Part shown: positions 9,391-20,715 of the stretch, one piece after another | Numbering within the stretch: position 1 is the first letter of the stretch | Layout of the letters: each line of letters starts with the position of its first letter | Source: Malania oleifera | Taxonomy: Eukaryota; Streptophyta; Magnoliopsida; Santalales; Ximeniaceae | Assembly (NCBI RefSeq): GCF_029873635.1 | Contig: NC_080417.1 | Span: 26,794,182 to 26,858,181 of the forward strand | Reading direction: 5' to 3' | Length of the DNA: 64,000 nt | Notes under the pieces: model-generated | Seen by the model: only the letters and a program-made list of their open reading frames with translations | Told to the model about the DNA's origin: nothing | The model's database searches: none | Program-made: the position numbers and the translations under genes

Positions 9391-10850
9391 AGGCCAAAAG
9401 ACTACTGTTGAGTGGTTGTCAGGGGTTTGTGGCAGTTGTGAAGGAAAAGTTAGAGAATGAATTGAAACTTGCTAGCACACCTGTAGTGAAAGAGTTTACA
9501 GATGTTTTTCCAAAAGAGTTACCAAGCTTGCCACCTGATCGTGAGGTAAATTTTCCTATTGATCTACTTCCAAGTACAGCGCCTATTTCTAAAATATCTT
9601 ACTGTATGGCGCCAGCAGAATTGGCAGAATTGAAGGATCAGTTGCAAGATTTACTTGATAAGGGCTTCATACGACCCAGTATATCTCTGTGGGGAGCTCC
9701 AGTTATATTTATGAAGAAGAAAGATGGGTCTATGAGGATGTATAGATTATAAGGAGATTAATAAAGTGACAATCAAGAATAAATATCATCTACCTCGTAT
9801 AGATGATTTGTTTGACCAGTTCCAGGGTACACGGGTGTATTCAAAGATTACCCTTAGATCAGGCTACCATCAGGTAAAGGTGAAAGCATAATACGTCTCG
9901 AAGATGGCCTGCAAGACCAGGTACGAGCATTACGAGTTCCTTGTTATGCCATTTGGTCTGATGAATGCTCCTGCCATATTTATGGATTTGATGAATAGGA
10001 TTTTTCATCCATATTTAGATCAGTTTGTGATTGTTTTTATTGATGATGTACTGGTTTATTCGAGGAGCTATAAGGAGCATGAAATGCACTTGAGGCAGGT
10101 TCTGCAGACACTCAGGGAAAAGAAGTTATACACCAAATTCAATAAATGTGACTTATAGCTTGAGAAGGTAATATTCTTGGGGCATGTTATATCTGGAAAT
10201 GGTATTTCTATGGATCCCAGTAAGGTTGATGCGGTTTTGAATTGGACTAAACCAAGGAACGTCCAAGAGATCAGGGTTTTCTTGGGGTTAACTGGTTATT
10301 ACCGTCGTTTTGTTGAGGGATTCTCAGCTTTATCAGGGCCTATGACACAACTGACTAGGAAGAATACCAGATTTGAGTGGGATGATAGCTGTGAGCAAGT
10401 TTCTAGGAATTGAAGCAGAGACTAGTCACAGCACCAGTGTTGATCATCTTGACAGGGGGTGAGGGTTATGTCATTTACAGTGATTCGTCGTTGAAAGGAT
10501 TTGGCTGTGTGTTGGTGCAGTATGGTAGGGTGGTGGCGTATGCTTCCAGACAGTTGAAAGAATATGAGAAGAACTACCTTAGCCATGATCTTGAACTGGC
10601 TACAATAGTACACGCATTGAAGATTTGGAGGCATTATCTGTATGGCGAGCGGTGTGAGATCTTTTCTGACCACAAGAGTTTGAAGTACTTTTTCACGTAG
10701 AAGGAATTGAATATGAGGCAGAGTAGGTGGTTGGAGCTTATTAAAGATTTTGATTGCACTATTAGTTACCACCTAAGGAAGGCTAACGTGGTAGCTAATG
10801 CGTTGAGCAAGAAATCTAGGGAATCGGTGTTGGCAACTATGGAGATCTAG
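9391..10850 (+). pseudogene. Gypsy A reverse transcriptase and RNase H
   Basis: The RT begins around 9480 (EFTDVFPKELPSLPPDREV) and includes [32 protein letters not shown] and the catalytic block [10 protein letters not shown] with the aspartates at 10042-10047. A connection segment ([16 protein letters not shown]) follows, then RNase H from about 10410, with a DSS motif at about 10482 and [13 protein letters not shown]. Stops at about 9750, 10156 and 10698 and frame changes around 9890 and 10410 disable it. The order RT, RNase H, integrase identifies a Ty3/gypsy rather than a copia element. Confidence 0.85.
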
Positions 10851-12363
10851 CATCCGATCATGATGGATCTAGAGAAATTTGGTATAGAGTTGGTCGAGAG
10901 TGGTTCTCAGTCTCGTATTTCTAGTTTAGTGGTGAAGCCTACTCTGCAGGAGAGGATTAAAGCTGCTAAGAGAGAAGACCCAAAATTAGCAGAGGTGATG
11001 GACAGAGTGCAGAGTGGTTAAGGGGAGGAATTCAATGTTGCAGATGATGGAGCTTTATGGTTTCGTTCCAGATTATGTGTTCCTACCGATACTGATATTA
11101 GGAAGACTATTTTAGAGGAGGCTCATAGTGTACACAGTTCATCCTGGAAGTACAAAAATGTATAGAGATCTATGAGAGTTGTACTGGTGGAGTGGTATGA
11201 AGAAAGAGATTGCCGAGTATGTAGCGCAGTGTTTGACGTGCCAGTAGGTAAAAGTTGAGCACCAGAGGCCGGCAGGTTAATTGCAGCCGTTATTTATCCT
11301 AGAGTGGAAATGGGATCACATATCCATGGACTTCGTGTCAGGATTTTCGACGGCGTTACATGGCTAGAATGCGATTTGGGTGATAGTAGACCAATTGACT
11401 AAGACCACCCACTTTTTACCTATCAAGACCAGCTACTCCCTTAATCGTTTAGCGGAGATCTACATGCAGGAGATAGTTCGTTCTCATGCAGTGCCAATAT
11501 CAATTGTGTTAGATTGAGACCCGCGTTTTACGTCACATTTCTGGAGGGGCTTGCAGGAAGCTCTAGGGTCTTAGTTATCATTTAGCACGGCATTCCATCC
11601 TCAGTCTAATGGGCAGATTGAGAGGACGATACAGATATTAGAGGATATGCTCCGAGCGCGCGTATTGGATTTTGGGGGTAGTTGGACTCAGTTCATGCCG
11701 CTGGTAGAGTTTGCGTATAATAATAGTTATCTGACCAGCATTGGCATGGCACCGTTTCAGGCTCTATATGGTAGGAGATGTCGTTCTCCTTTATTTTGGG
11801 ATGAAATGGGTGAGTGGCTAGTTGTAGGACCAGAGCTTATTCAGCACGCCCATGATAAGTTTCGACTTATCAGAGACAGAATTAGTGCAGCTCAGAGCCG
11901 ACAGAAGAGTTTTTCTGATAATCGTCGTAGGAGTCTGAAATTTGATGTGGGTAATCATTTGTTTTTGAAAATAGCTCCGTTGAAAGGGGTTATGCGATTT
12001 GGGAAGAAGGGTAAACTTAGCCCTAGGTTTATCGGTCTATTTGAGATTCTAGATAAAGTGGGGCCGGTCGCTTATAGGCTAGCTTTGCCACCTATATTAT
12101 CCGAGATGCATGAAATATTCCACGTTTCAATGTTGAGGAAGTGCGTCCCAGACCCTTCTCATATTATCAGTTATGGTGAATTAGAGCTCAATGATTCACT
12201 AGCGTGTGAGGAGGTGCCGGTACAAATTCTGGATAGGAAAGTGCAAGAGTTTTGTAACAAGAAAATTCCTCTGGTAAAATTTTTGTGGAGGAATCATACA
12301 GTTGAAGAGGCTTCTTGGGAGTTTGAGGATCAAATGAAGCAGAAGTATCAGCAACTATTCTAA
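10851..12363 (+). pseudogene. Gypsy A integrase and chromodomain
   Basis: A decayed zinc-binding head lies at about 11100-11250 (EYVAQCLTCQ is visible). The core begins around 11305 (WDHISMDFVSGF) and runs through STAFHPQSNGQIERT to GRRCRSPLFWDE. The final 238 codons (11647-12363) are open and include the integrase C-terminal GPVAYRLALP block and a chromodomain-like end, ILDRKVQEF...PLVKFLWRNH...EEASWEFE. Chromodomains direct integration of chromoviruses to particular chromatin. Several stops occur before 11647, many consistent with C-to-T changes. Confidence 0.85.
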
Positions 12364-12614
12364 GAAGTTTTATCAAGTAAAATGTAAGTAGTTAGGTAGT
12401 ATTTCTTTTGTAGGTACATGTAAAGGTTTAGTTAGTAAGTAGCATTTTAGTTTTGGGAGAATTTTCTTTTGTATATGTAATCTCCCAAGATTCGGAATGT
12501 AACCACGGTATTCCTCCGCCATAAGTGAGGATAAGTAATAAAATAAGCAAACCCTTTTTCGTTTAAAGGATGATAAGTTACATGAATAGTAAATTTCGAG
12601 GACGAAATTTTTAT

Positions 12615-12627
12615 AAAGAGGGGAGAA
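12615..12627 (+). other. Gypsy A polypurine tract
   Basis: AAAGAGGGGAGAA directly precedes the 3' LTR start TGTAGTGACC at 12628. It is the expected plus-strand primer. Confidence 0.75.
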
Positions 12628-13391
12628 TGTAGTGACCCGGGAGAAATTATGGTATTTTAAATAATAACAAAGAGGGAGAAAATAGAAATTGCATTCATCG
12701 ACGAAGTTACAATTGGGCTTGTCGATGAGGGTACATTTCGTCAACGAAAAAATACTGAGCAGGGATTTCGGTGACTCTGAATTTTGTCGACGAGGAGAGA
12801 GTTCATCAATAAGTCTTCTTCATGACCTCGTTGACAAGGTGACGTGGCTTGTCGACAAAGGTCAGTGTATAAATAGTGTTAAACGCCATTTTTTGGTGCA
12901 TTTTGGCCGTAGGAATCTCTTCTCTCTCCTTATTTGGTTCCCTACCCTTCTCTCTAAGATCTCGGGCTAATTTTATGCCGATTCAATGATCTGAAGCTAC
13001 CACAACGCTCCTGGGAAAGTTCTCTACAAGTCTGCTGAAGCGAATCGTCGATGGGGCTGAGTTGGAAACCATCCCAAATCCAGGATAAGACTTTTTACTC
13101 AGTATTTGGTTTCTTGAAAGTTGTAGGAAGTGTAGTACGCATAGAAATATTAAACTTTATTTCGGGGAATGTTGTTTTCAGGGTGTTGAACGGGAAACCC
13201 TAGGGGTGCGGGGCTATTTTTTTTAGGAGCTTTTCAGGACTCAATTAAGGGAATAAACTAAACTAGTTATTTTATGAAAAAGTATGTATGTTATTACAGC
13301 ATCTGATTTCAGGAAAATAAATATATTTATATATGCTTTATGTTTGGGAAATACTGCTGTAAAAGATGGTATGTTTAAATATGTATAAAAC

Positions 13392-13967
13392 TAGGGGTGA
13401 GCATAATTCGGTGAAAACCGAATTAACTGGCCGAAAATGGCCGGTTTGGTTATAATTCTACAAAATTTTGGTTAATCAATTTCGGTTCAGTTAAGGGTAA
13501 AAAAAATTTTGGTTAACCGATTAACCGAATTACTAATTAATTAGATTTTAAATATAATTTATGAATATAAATTTTTCTTATGCAAGTGCATTAAGGAGTT
13601 TAATTAAGCTTGCTTATACTCGGCATTATTATTATTATTTTTTGTCATTGTTTTTCTTGTTTTGGATTCTTTGTTTTATGGTAAAATATTATTTTCATTA
13701 ATAAAATTAATAAATAAGGTATTTAATTAAGCTGGATTTAGTTTTTTTTAAAAAATTTATAATTGTATTTTGCTTCTAGCAATTAATTTTAAATGATTTC
13801 GGTTAAAATCGGTTAATCGAATTAACCAAATGGGCAATTCGGTAGGGGTTGGTTCGGTGTCCTACGTCAATTCGGTTGGTTTGGTCAATGGTATTATTTA
13901 ACCGAATTTTTCGGTTCATCCAGTTAATTACCTGAATTTAACCGAACCGACCGTTTGCTCACCCCTA
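13392..13967. mobile_element. hAT-type MITE inside gypsy A 3' LTR
   Basis: Terminal inverted repeats TAGGGGTGAGCA (13392-13403) and TGCTCACCCCTA (13956-13967) are perfect. An 8-bp duplication TATAAAAC flanks them (13384-13391 and 13968-13975). The 5' LTR has the uninterrupted empty site near 4132-4141. An 8-bp duplication is characteristic of hAT transposons. The interior is AT-rich, with many AATTCGGTT/AACCGAATT motifs and no transposase ORF, so it depends on an autonomous relative. Confidence 0.93.
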
Positions 13968-14057
13968 TATAAAACCCATTTTGTGTGGTATAAGTGGAAT
14001 TTTATAATGAAATACTATTTTTTGGGAATATGATAATGATATGTATATGATTTGCTG

Positions 14058-14270
14058 GTGTACGGGCCGTGCTATGTATATGATTTTCCAGCGTACGGGC
14101 CATGCTATGTATATGATTTGCCAGTGTACGGGCCGTGCTATGGATATGATGTGCCAGCGTACGGGCCGAGCTATGGATATGATGTGCCGGTGTATGGGTC
14201 GAGCTATGGATATGTTTTGTCGGCGTATGGGATGAGCTATGGTAAAATATGAAATACCGGCGTACGGGAC
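14058..14270 (+). repeat. 33-bp tandem repeat in gypsy A 3' LTR
   Basis: There are about six copies plus a partial one of the same unit as at 4207-4395. The 5' LTR has about one copy fewer. Confidence 0.85.
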
Positions 14271-15271
14271 GATGATTTTCATGATATACGTATATATGCA
14301 AAACGATATGATGATATTGATTTGGTAACTAATGGTATGAAATGTCCATATATCACAGTTTCATTATATGTTATATGTTATCAGAATCTGGTTGGCTTGG
14401 TCTACGCTAGCACTTGCACGGTACCGATGCTATGTGTTCATGATTTATCATAATATTTGTGTTATCGCTACTATAGGGAGTTGCGTGAGGTTGGATGGTC
14501 GATGTGGTTTTAAGAAGTGTGTGTGCCCCTGGTGTACAGGTCTGACAGACCCATCGGACTTACAGACTGTACTTTTTGATTTGGCAATGGTCGGCCAACC
14601 ATTATCATGTCCTACCTTCAGGCCACACAACCCAGTTATGTGGGGGTAATACATGACAAAAGCCAACTAACCTATCAGGGTGGGTTTTGTATTATTATTA
14701 TTATATGAGATGATCTATGCCATCAGAAATCCTTTATGTTCTGCTTTTGAATGAGTATATATGTTTTCCCAGATATGATACATACAGTTTTACTAGTTAT
14801 GTTTATGTATATGATTATATGTATAACACAGAAATGTTCATGTTGCCACACACTAGTATTAGTTTATTTCCCTTATTGAGAAGTGTCTCACCCTGAATTT
14901 CATAAACATTTCAGTAGCCCTTGATAGAAGAGCGGGTAAAGCTCCACTGATATAGTTTCGTTGATCTGCCCTCTCTGAAGGGTAAGTTTGGTGATGACGG
15001 TTGGATTTTGTGAGAAATGTCCCTAGGTCTTTCTTTTTGGGATGTATATACTTAAATACAGTGGATGTAGTAACTCTGGTATTTTGATGGATGGTTTTGT
15101 GTTTATGATATGATGATTTTATGTTTCCCGCTACTTAGGCTTCCACAATGTGTTACTGTTATATCCTTAGTACCCACGGGTCCTGGTGGATTATGATTTG
15201 CTGAGTTTTGTGATATGGATTTAATATATTATGAAATATATATATATATATAAATTAAGCCGGTCATCACA

Positions 15272-16098
15272 TTTTTTGCGGTGTAAATTACACCTACTAG
15301 AAAAGAAGAATGAGTATATATCTTTTAAATGTTGATTGGAAAGTGTGAAAAATTGTATTGAAAGGAAATCATGTTCCTATGAAAGTAGTTGACAAGGTAA
15401 ATGTTCCTAAGACTGAAGATGAGTATACAAAAGAAGACTGGAAATTTGTGCAAATAAATGCTACTGTAATGAACTTGCTATTCTGTGCACTAGATGTAAA
15501 TGAGTTTAATAGGGTGATGGTCTGTAACACTACTAAAGAGATTTGGGAAAAATTAGAAAAAGATAGTATGATAGACATGCTGACTAGTGAATATGAGGCA
15601 TTAAAATGACTGTTGATGAATCTATTCAATCCATGTAAACTAGATTTACACACATCACAAATTCTTTAAATGCTCTTGGTAAATCTTACCCTACTTATGA
15701 GTTGATCAAGAAAATACTTAGGGGACTACCGCCAGTTTGGGAAGCTAAGGCTACTGCAATAGCAGAAGGAAGGAATCTGAAAGAGATGTCGGTTGATGAA
15801 CTGATCAGATCACTCTTTACTTATGAACTAGCAATAAATGAAAGGAAGAATGAGTAAAATAAAGCAAAGAAAGTTACAGCACTTAAGGCATCATCTAACA
15901 GCTCTAGTGAAGGAAGTGATTCAGAATCGGATGATAACATGGCTCTTCTCACTAAGAAATTTGGAAAGTTCATGAGAAAGAACAAGAAATACACCAAAAT
16001 ATTCAAGGGCTTAAAAATAGAAAATGACGAGTCAAGCATAAAGAAGCAAAAGGATGATCTTCCTACGTGCTATAACTATAAAGAAGTTGGGCATATCA
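15272..16098 (+). pseudogene. Copia A gag, fragment 2 (core to first zinc knuckle)
   Basis: Directly after gypsy A the gag resumes with a CGVNYTY segment (copia B has CGLNYTF at the same point). It continues through the copia gag (UBN2-type) core: LLFCALDVNEFNRVMVCNTT, SYPTYELIKKILRGLPPVWE and ATAIAEGRNLKEMSVDELI. A lysine- and serine-rich region follows, then the start of a zinc knuckle (CYNYKEVGHI, second Cys changed to Tyr). Stops and a frame change near 15600 disable it. It is cut inside the knuckle by the gypsy solo LTR at 16099. The remaining DCP-like end of the knuckle is at 18123. Confidence 0.8.
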
Positions 16099-18122
16099 TG
16101 TAATGACCCGAAGAATAATAGTATTTAAATAATAAAGAGGGAGAGAAATGGAAACAGAAACAGAAGGGGGTAGCCGACTTCATCGACGACATTGCATTTT
16201 GGAGGTAAAATTTCCAAGAAAATTTCCTAGGCCTCGTCGACGAACACAGGGATTTTGTCAATGAGGGTACTTCAGGATCTCGTTGACGAGGTCCCGTCTT
16301 GTCGACGAGAAGATACCGAGAAGGGTTTTTGAAAAGTCTGAAATTCGTTAACGAAGGTGCAGGTTCGTCGACAAACTTTCTAAAGGACTCGTTGACGAGG
16401 TGACGTGACTCGTTGACAAATCTCGCAGTATAAATAGCTCTAAACTGATTTTAATCATAGAAATTCGGCCACAGACTCTCTCTCCTCTTTCCCCTATGGT
16501 TTCTTCTTTTTCTTTCTTCGATTTTGGTCTTGTCAGTCGCCAGATCGACGATCTGAGGCCACCACAACGCTCCTCGTAGAGTTCTCTTCAAGTCTGCCGG
16601 AGCGGATCGTTGGTGGAACGAAGTCGGAATTCATCCCAAATCTAGGGTAAGGTCTTTTATTCTGAATTTGGGTTTCCAGAAGTTGTAAGAAATGTAATAG
16701 ACATAGAAATAGTAATGTTTTGTTATGGGATTTATAGTTTTCGGGGTGTTGAGTGGAGAACCCTGCAGGTGTAGGACCCATTACAGTAGGAGGATTTTAG
16801 CAGAAATCAGGTAAGGGAAATATGCTATGCTAGGTTATTTGAGTATGATTTTATTATAAAATTATAAATGTTCTACCAGAGTATTATTTACAACAGAGAT
16901 TTATACAGTTTATTAAGTATGATTAATATGTTTTTTAAAATACTATGTGGCTTGAGAATATAGATATAGTACAAAAATATGTTTTACAGTATTTTCCTAA
17001 GTTATGTTTTACAGAATATATAGACAGTGGATATGTTTTATAGTAATTACAGAATACCATGATTATATAGTTGATACAGACACAATTTACAGTACCATGA
17101 CATATAGTCTTATAGTTTATTTCAGAAAATACAGTTGATATAGATACAGTTCATCACAACGTCATGGTTTATATAGTTATTACAAAATCATGGTAAAACA
17201 GATAGTTATATATAGAGATGTATTATATAATATCAGACCTTGTTGGACCATACAGTTTACAGAGCACGGTATCGTAGCTACATACAGTTTATAGAGTGCA
17301 ACCACCTATTCAAATAATACGTGGTATAAAGGTCGATGCATAGAGCCCATGAGTGGACAGACTCCCCATTAGATATGGGTAAAGGAGGGCTGATTAGACC
17401 TATGAAGTATAGTGATTTATTCCTGGTTGGCCAATTAAGGTAGATCCAGCCTACGGGCCGCACAATCCTATCATGAGCGGTTAAATCATTACACACAGTT
17501 ATCCACAGGGAAGATTTCAGTTATTACTATGTTTATATAGATTTACAGAGACATAAAATATATATATATTTAATAGAAGTATTTTGAGTAGAAGCTTAAA
17601 GTATAGAAATGTTAAGCAACAGATAAAGGATGATGAATTATATTACTGGTATTGTACTTTACATATTCAGTGATACATGATTATATAGTAATAAATTTTC
17701 ACAGTATTGTAACTCATTTGTCACACACTAGCAATAGTATATTTCGTCTTACCAAGCGTTGGCTCATCTCAATTAATTTAACATTTTCAGGTGACTCAGG
17801 TAGGCGAGCAGACCAGACTCGCAGATAGAGGGGCTGCAGTACTACCCTGTCAGTAGACAATGAGTATATTGTTGGAGTATTTTTGTATAGCCCTAGCCTA
17901 GTTGAGGGTATTTTGGGGTACAGTTGTACATGTATATTTTGGAAAACAATTTAACACTCTGGTATTGTATATAATTATATATGGTTATGTTTATTTGATT
18001 TTCGCTTCTCTCTGCTTAGGTTGATGGTTAGGTTTAATTCAGTTTGGTATCAGAGCATTATAGTTGTTATAGTATATATAAAAAATTAAAAAAAAAACCC
18101 AAGTTAAATAGCAGGTTGTTAA
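16099..18122 (+). mobile_element. Gypsy-type solo LTR in copia A gag
   Basis: An LTR starting TGTAATGACCCG is flanked by a perfect TATCA duplication (16094-16098 and 18123-18127). Its layout parallels gypsy A LTRs: TCGTCGACGA array (about 16178-16425), TATAAATA (16429-16436), CTGCTTAGG near 18015, and an end resembling AAATAGCAGGTTGTTACA with the last bases eroded. It has no internal region. Its oddity is a full TGGTATCAGAGC primer-site motif at 18045-18056, about 70 bp before its end. Confidence 0.82.
16178..16436 (+). promoter_or_regulatory. U3 palindrome array and TATA box, gypsy solo LTR
   Basis: At least eight TCGTCGACGA/CGTTGACGA copies are spread over about 250 bp, and TATAAATA follows at 16429-16436. 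Confidence 0.55.
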
Positions 18123-18176
18123 TTATCAAGTTAGATTGTCCCTAGCTGAAGAAAGTGTCCAAGAAGAAGAAGAAGG
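18123..18176 (+). pseudogene. Copia A gag, fragment 3
   Basis: The 54 bases read KLDCP then a stop and a lysine run (KKVSKKKKK), that is, the end of the zinc knuckle and the basic stretch after it. The frame continues into KDTKGWLGYS at 29124 once the Tat-like element is removed. This supports both boundaries. Confidence 0.65.
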
Positions 18177-18817
18177 TGTCGCGACATCCCGGAGCGCGTG
18201 TGCCCCGGGGTCGGCGAAATAAAATTTGTGGTTTAAATTTTCGGTAAAAAATAGGAATATTGGAGTCGCCACTAACCTTTTAGTGTGGTTAGAACACTTA
18301 ATTACTACCCAGTTAAGGGTAGAATTGATCTGCGTTACCAAAGTCGGGATCAGAAGTTCAGTTATGCGAAGGGAATGTATGAGCACCCCCTACGCGCCTG
18401 TTCTTACGAACGGTACCTAATTAATTATGAAATTATCCCTAAGTAAATTTAAAAAGTCTTTAAAATTACTCCTTTTTTGTAAATTTTTGAAATACCCACA
18501 AACATATATATAATATATGTTCTCTCAGAACTAAAGGTACGTAAAGTCCGAAAGCTTATACCCTCTTTTTATTGTAATCATAGGGATAAAGAAAATTGAA
18601 AATATTTAATATATATATATAATAATAATAATACTAAAATATAAAAATAAGTACCATAGTACATAATAATAAATATACACTATAATAAGTAATACCATAT
18701 ATATTAAAATACTAAAAATACCCTAATAAGTAATACTAAGTATAAGCATAGCAATAATACCATAATATATACCATATATACTAAAAATACTATAATAATG
18801 CTTCCTACCATAATGAT

Positions 18818-18818
18818 G

Positions 18819-18858
<40 letters not shown>

Positions 18859-18866
18859 TGATGATG
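18818..18866. repeat. AAT/ATG triplet microsatellite
   Basis: A run of ATA/AAT triplets passes into GATGATGATGATG. Poly-Ile and poly-Tyr ORFs over it are artefacts. Confidence 0.95.
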
Positions 18867-19578
18867 ATGGCACGCACATCGAATATTATATATAAATATG
18901 ACAATACAAATGTAAAAATAATTAAACCCCATAAATAGTATACAATATATCAACATGGAAACAAAATTATGGAAATAATTCAAACTACAAATCTATTATG
19001 CAAACCTATACATGTACAAAATGGAAGCATGTGATAATTAGGAAACATAGTAAAAATCTAAAATTGAAACACAATAAAATGCACGGTCAATAATAATGTA
19101 AATATTTAAATAACTATATGAGGCAATCACTGTAATAAATATGCAAACAACACATGCAATTAAATGATAATATAAACATGTCAATAACAACGAAAGAAAA
19201 GTCTAGTAATAATAAAAATTCCATATAATAAATGCTCTGAATACATGCCAATAAAAAAAATCTTAAAAATCCTGCCCGACATCAAATATTACTCACATAT
19301 ATACAATAATACACATTATCATATTTAAATATTAAACTTTATAATTCTTACCTTCACAATAAAAAAACACCTACAATAACAAAAACAAACCAATTAGTAT
19401 ACTATTAAAAAAAAAATCTAAACAACCATCACAACGATAAAATGCCTAGATATAAATATTAGCTAAATACCACAATAAACAATATATTATTATGCACACA
19501 TATACATACATATACAATGAGTCTTAATCTTTAAATATTAAAACCAATCCAAGCAAAATAGAAAGGAAATACACGTGC

Positions 19579-20210
19579 ACGTGTGTGTGTGTGTGTGTGT
19601 TTCAATGAGTGTAGGAGTGTGCTGGTGTGTGTGTTTCAATGTGTGTGTGTAGTGCATACAGGCAGGGATCTCACCAGAACTCACGTGGGTGAGTCTGTGG
19701 CTGTGGGCGTGATGGAGGGAGGCTGGGAGAAGGCTGGTCGTGGTGGTTGCCGCCTGGACTGCTGCTACTGCTGCCTGTGCGTGGAGGAGTAGGGATCGCT
19801 GTTGCCGGCAGCAGAGGAGCTGGTCTACGGTGGTTGCACGAGGAGATGGTGGCTGCAGGGAGGAAAGCCTGCTGCTGTGATGGCTGAAGATGATGGCTAG
19901 AGAATCTCGTGGGTTGTGTGGCTGGCAGCAGCTGGAGCGGTGGAGTTCTGGCTTCGGGTGTGTAGCAATTGAGTAGCCGAGAGGTGGATTCGTGTGTTCT
20001 GGCAGTGGTGGTGGCTCGGGGTTGCTTGGCAAGATAGCAGGTTGGCAGGAAGGAGAAAGACGGGAGAGAAGAGGGAGAAAGAGAGAGAGAGCAGAGGTGG
20101 TTGCTGGGCTACGGCTGCAGGGGGGATGGTAGCTAGGCGAGGAAGATGGTCGCGGCTGGGTGCGCGTGAGAGAAAGGGAGAGAAGAGAGCTAGGTCTTCT
20201 TTTTTTCTTT
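19579..20210 (-). other. GC-rich block in Tat-like LTR (left copy)
   Basis: A (GT)n tract (19579-19600) leads into about 600 bp that is far more GC-rich than its surroundings. It parallels 27760-28620 in the other LTR. On the element's own strand it would lie downstream of the LTR promoter as a leader. Long open frames occur on both strands and are probably compositional; none resembles a known protein. Confidence 0.45.
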
Positions 20211-20538
20211 CCGGTTCTTTTTTTCTTTTGCCCCCGGCTCCCCCTTCTTTGTGTTGTTTAACTTCCTATTTTTTATTTTTATTTTTAAAAAAACCCTAAA
20301 GCTCCTTTTTTTTCTTTTTTCTTTTTCTTTTTTACTTTTATGGTAATAAATATGGTAATAATAATACTAATATTGCTAATAATAATAATATATTAATAAT
20401 AATAGTAGTAATCTAATAATGATAAGATTTGAGAATAATGATAGTACTAAAAATAATTATAGTAAAGTAATAATAAAATAGAAATAATAAGAATGATAAA
20501 AATAATAAAAATAATAATAGCAAAATAATAACAACAAC

Positions 20539-20539
<1 letters not shown>

Positions 20540-20578
<39 letters not shown>

Positions 20579-20604
20579 GTAATAATAATAATAATAATAA
20601 TAAC
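20540..20604. repeat. AAT triplet microsatellite
   Basis: An almost uninterrupted (AAT)n run within a longer AAT-rich stretch (about 20340-20650). Confidence 0.95.
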
Positions 20605-20702
20605 AAAAATGATAATAAAAAAATACTAAAAATGATAATAATGATAATAATATGGTAACCCCTTTGGTATATTGTGGTTCGGGCAAAAATAGGGTGTTTA
20701 CA

Positions 20703-20715
20703 ACTGCCTCTCTTT
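20703..20715 (-). other. Polypurine tract of Tat-like element
   Basis: The minus strand reads ACAAAGAGAGGCAGT immediately before the LTR start TGTAAACACC. It is the expected plus-strand primer for an element in antisense orientation. Confidence 0.6.

Larger units (their letters stand above)
3328..15271 (+). mobile_element. Gypsy A: chromovirus (Tekay/Del-like) retrotransposon
   Basis: This is a complete but degenerate Ty3/gypsy element in copia A gag. It has LTRs at 3328-5321 and 12628-15271, a primer site at 5325, and domains in the order gag, protease, RT, RNase H, integrase, chromodomain. A polypurine tract precedes the 3' LTR. The gypsy domain order and the C-terminal chromodomain-like end (PLVKFLWRNH...EASWE) place it among chromoviruses; the Tekay/Del assignment is inference. 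The coding region has many stops and frameshifts. It contains two later insertions, a copia solo LTR (6521-8791) and a hAT-type MITE (13392-13967). With the MITE removed, the two LTRs are of similar length (about 1994 and 2068 bp). Confidence 0.9.
12628..15271 (+). repeat. Gypsy A 3' LTR (with MITE inside)
   Basis: It matches the 5' LTR along its length and ends GTCATCACA. A 576-bp MITE occupies 13392-13967. The LTR carries its own array, a TATA box at 12868-12875, a 33-bp tandem array at 14058-14270, and the 78-bp block missing from the 5' LTR. Confidence 0.88.
18177..20702 (-). repeat. 3' LTR of Tat-like element (left copy)
   Basis: It shares with the right copy the opening GGAGCGCG...GTGCCCCG, the block from TTAGTGTGGTTAGAA to TTCTTACGAACGGTACCTAATTAATTA, a (GT)n-rich tract, a GC-rich block and the end GGGTGTTTACA. 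It contains long AAT-triplet runs at about 18818-18866 and 20540-20604 that the right copy lacks or has much reduced. Confidence 0.8.

Noticed and set aside
18704-18983. Poly-Ile and poly-Tyr/His ORFs
   Set aside because: Pure translation of the AAT/GAT triplet run.
19538-20032. 164-codon minus-strand ORF rich in Pro, Ser and Thr
   Set aside because: It lies in the GC-rich LTR block with (GT)n. The counterpart in the other LTR does not keep the same protein, so it is compositional.
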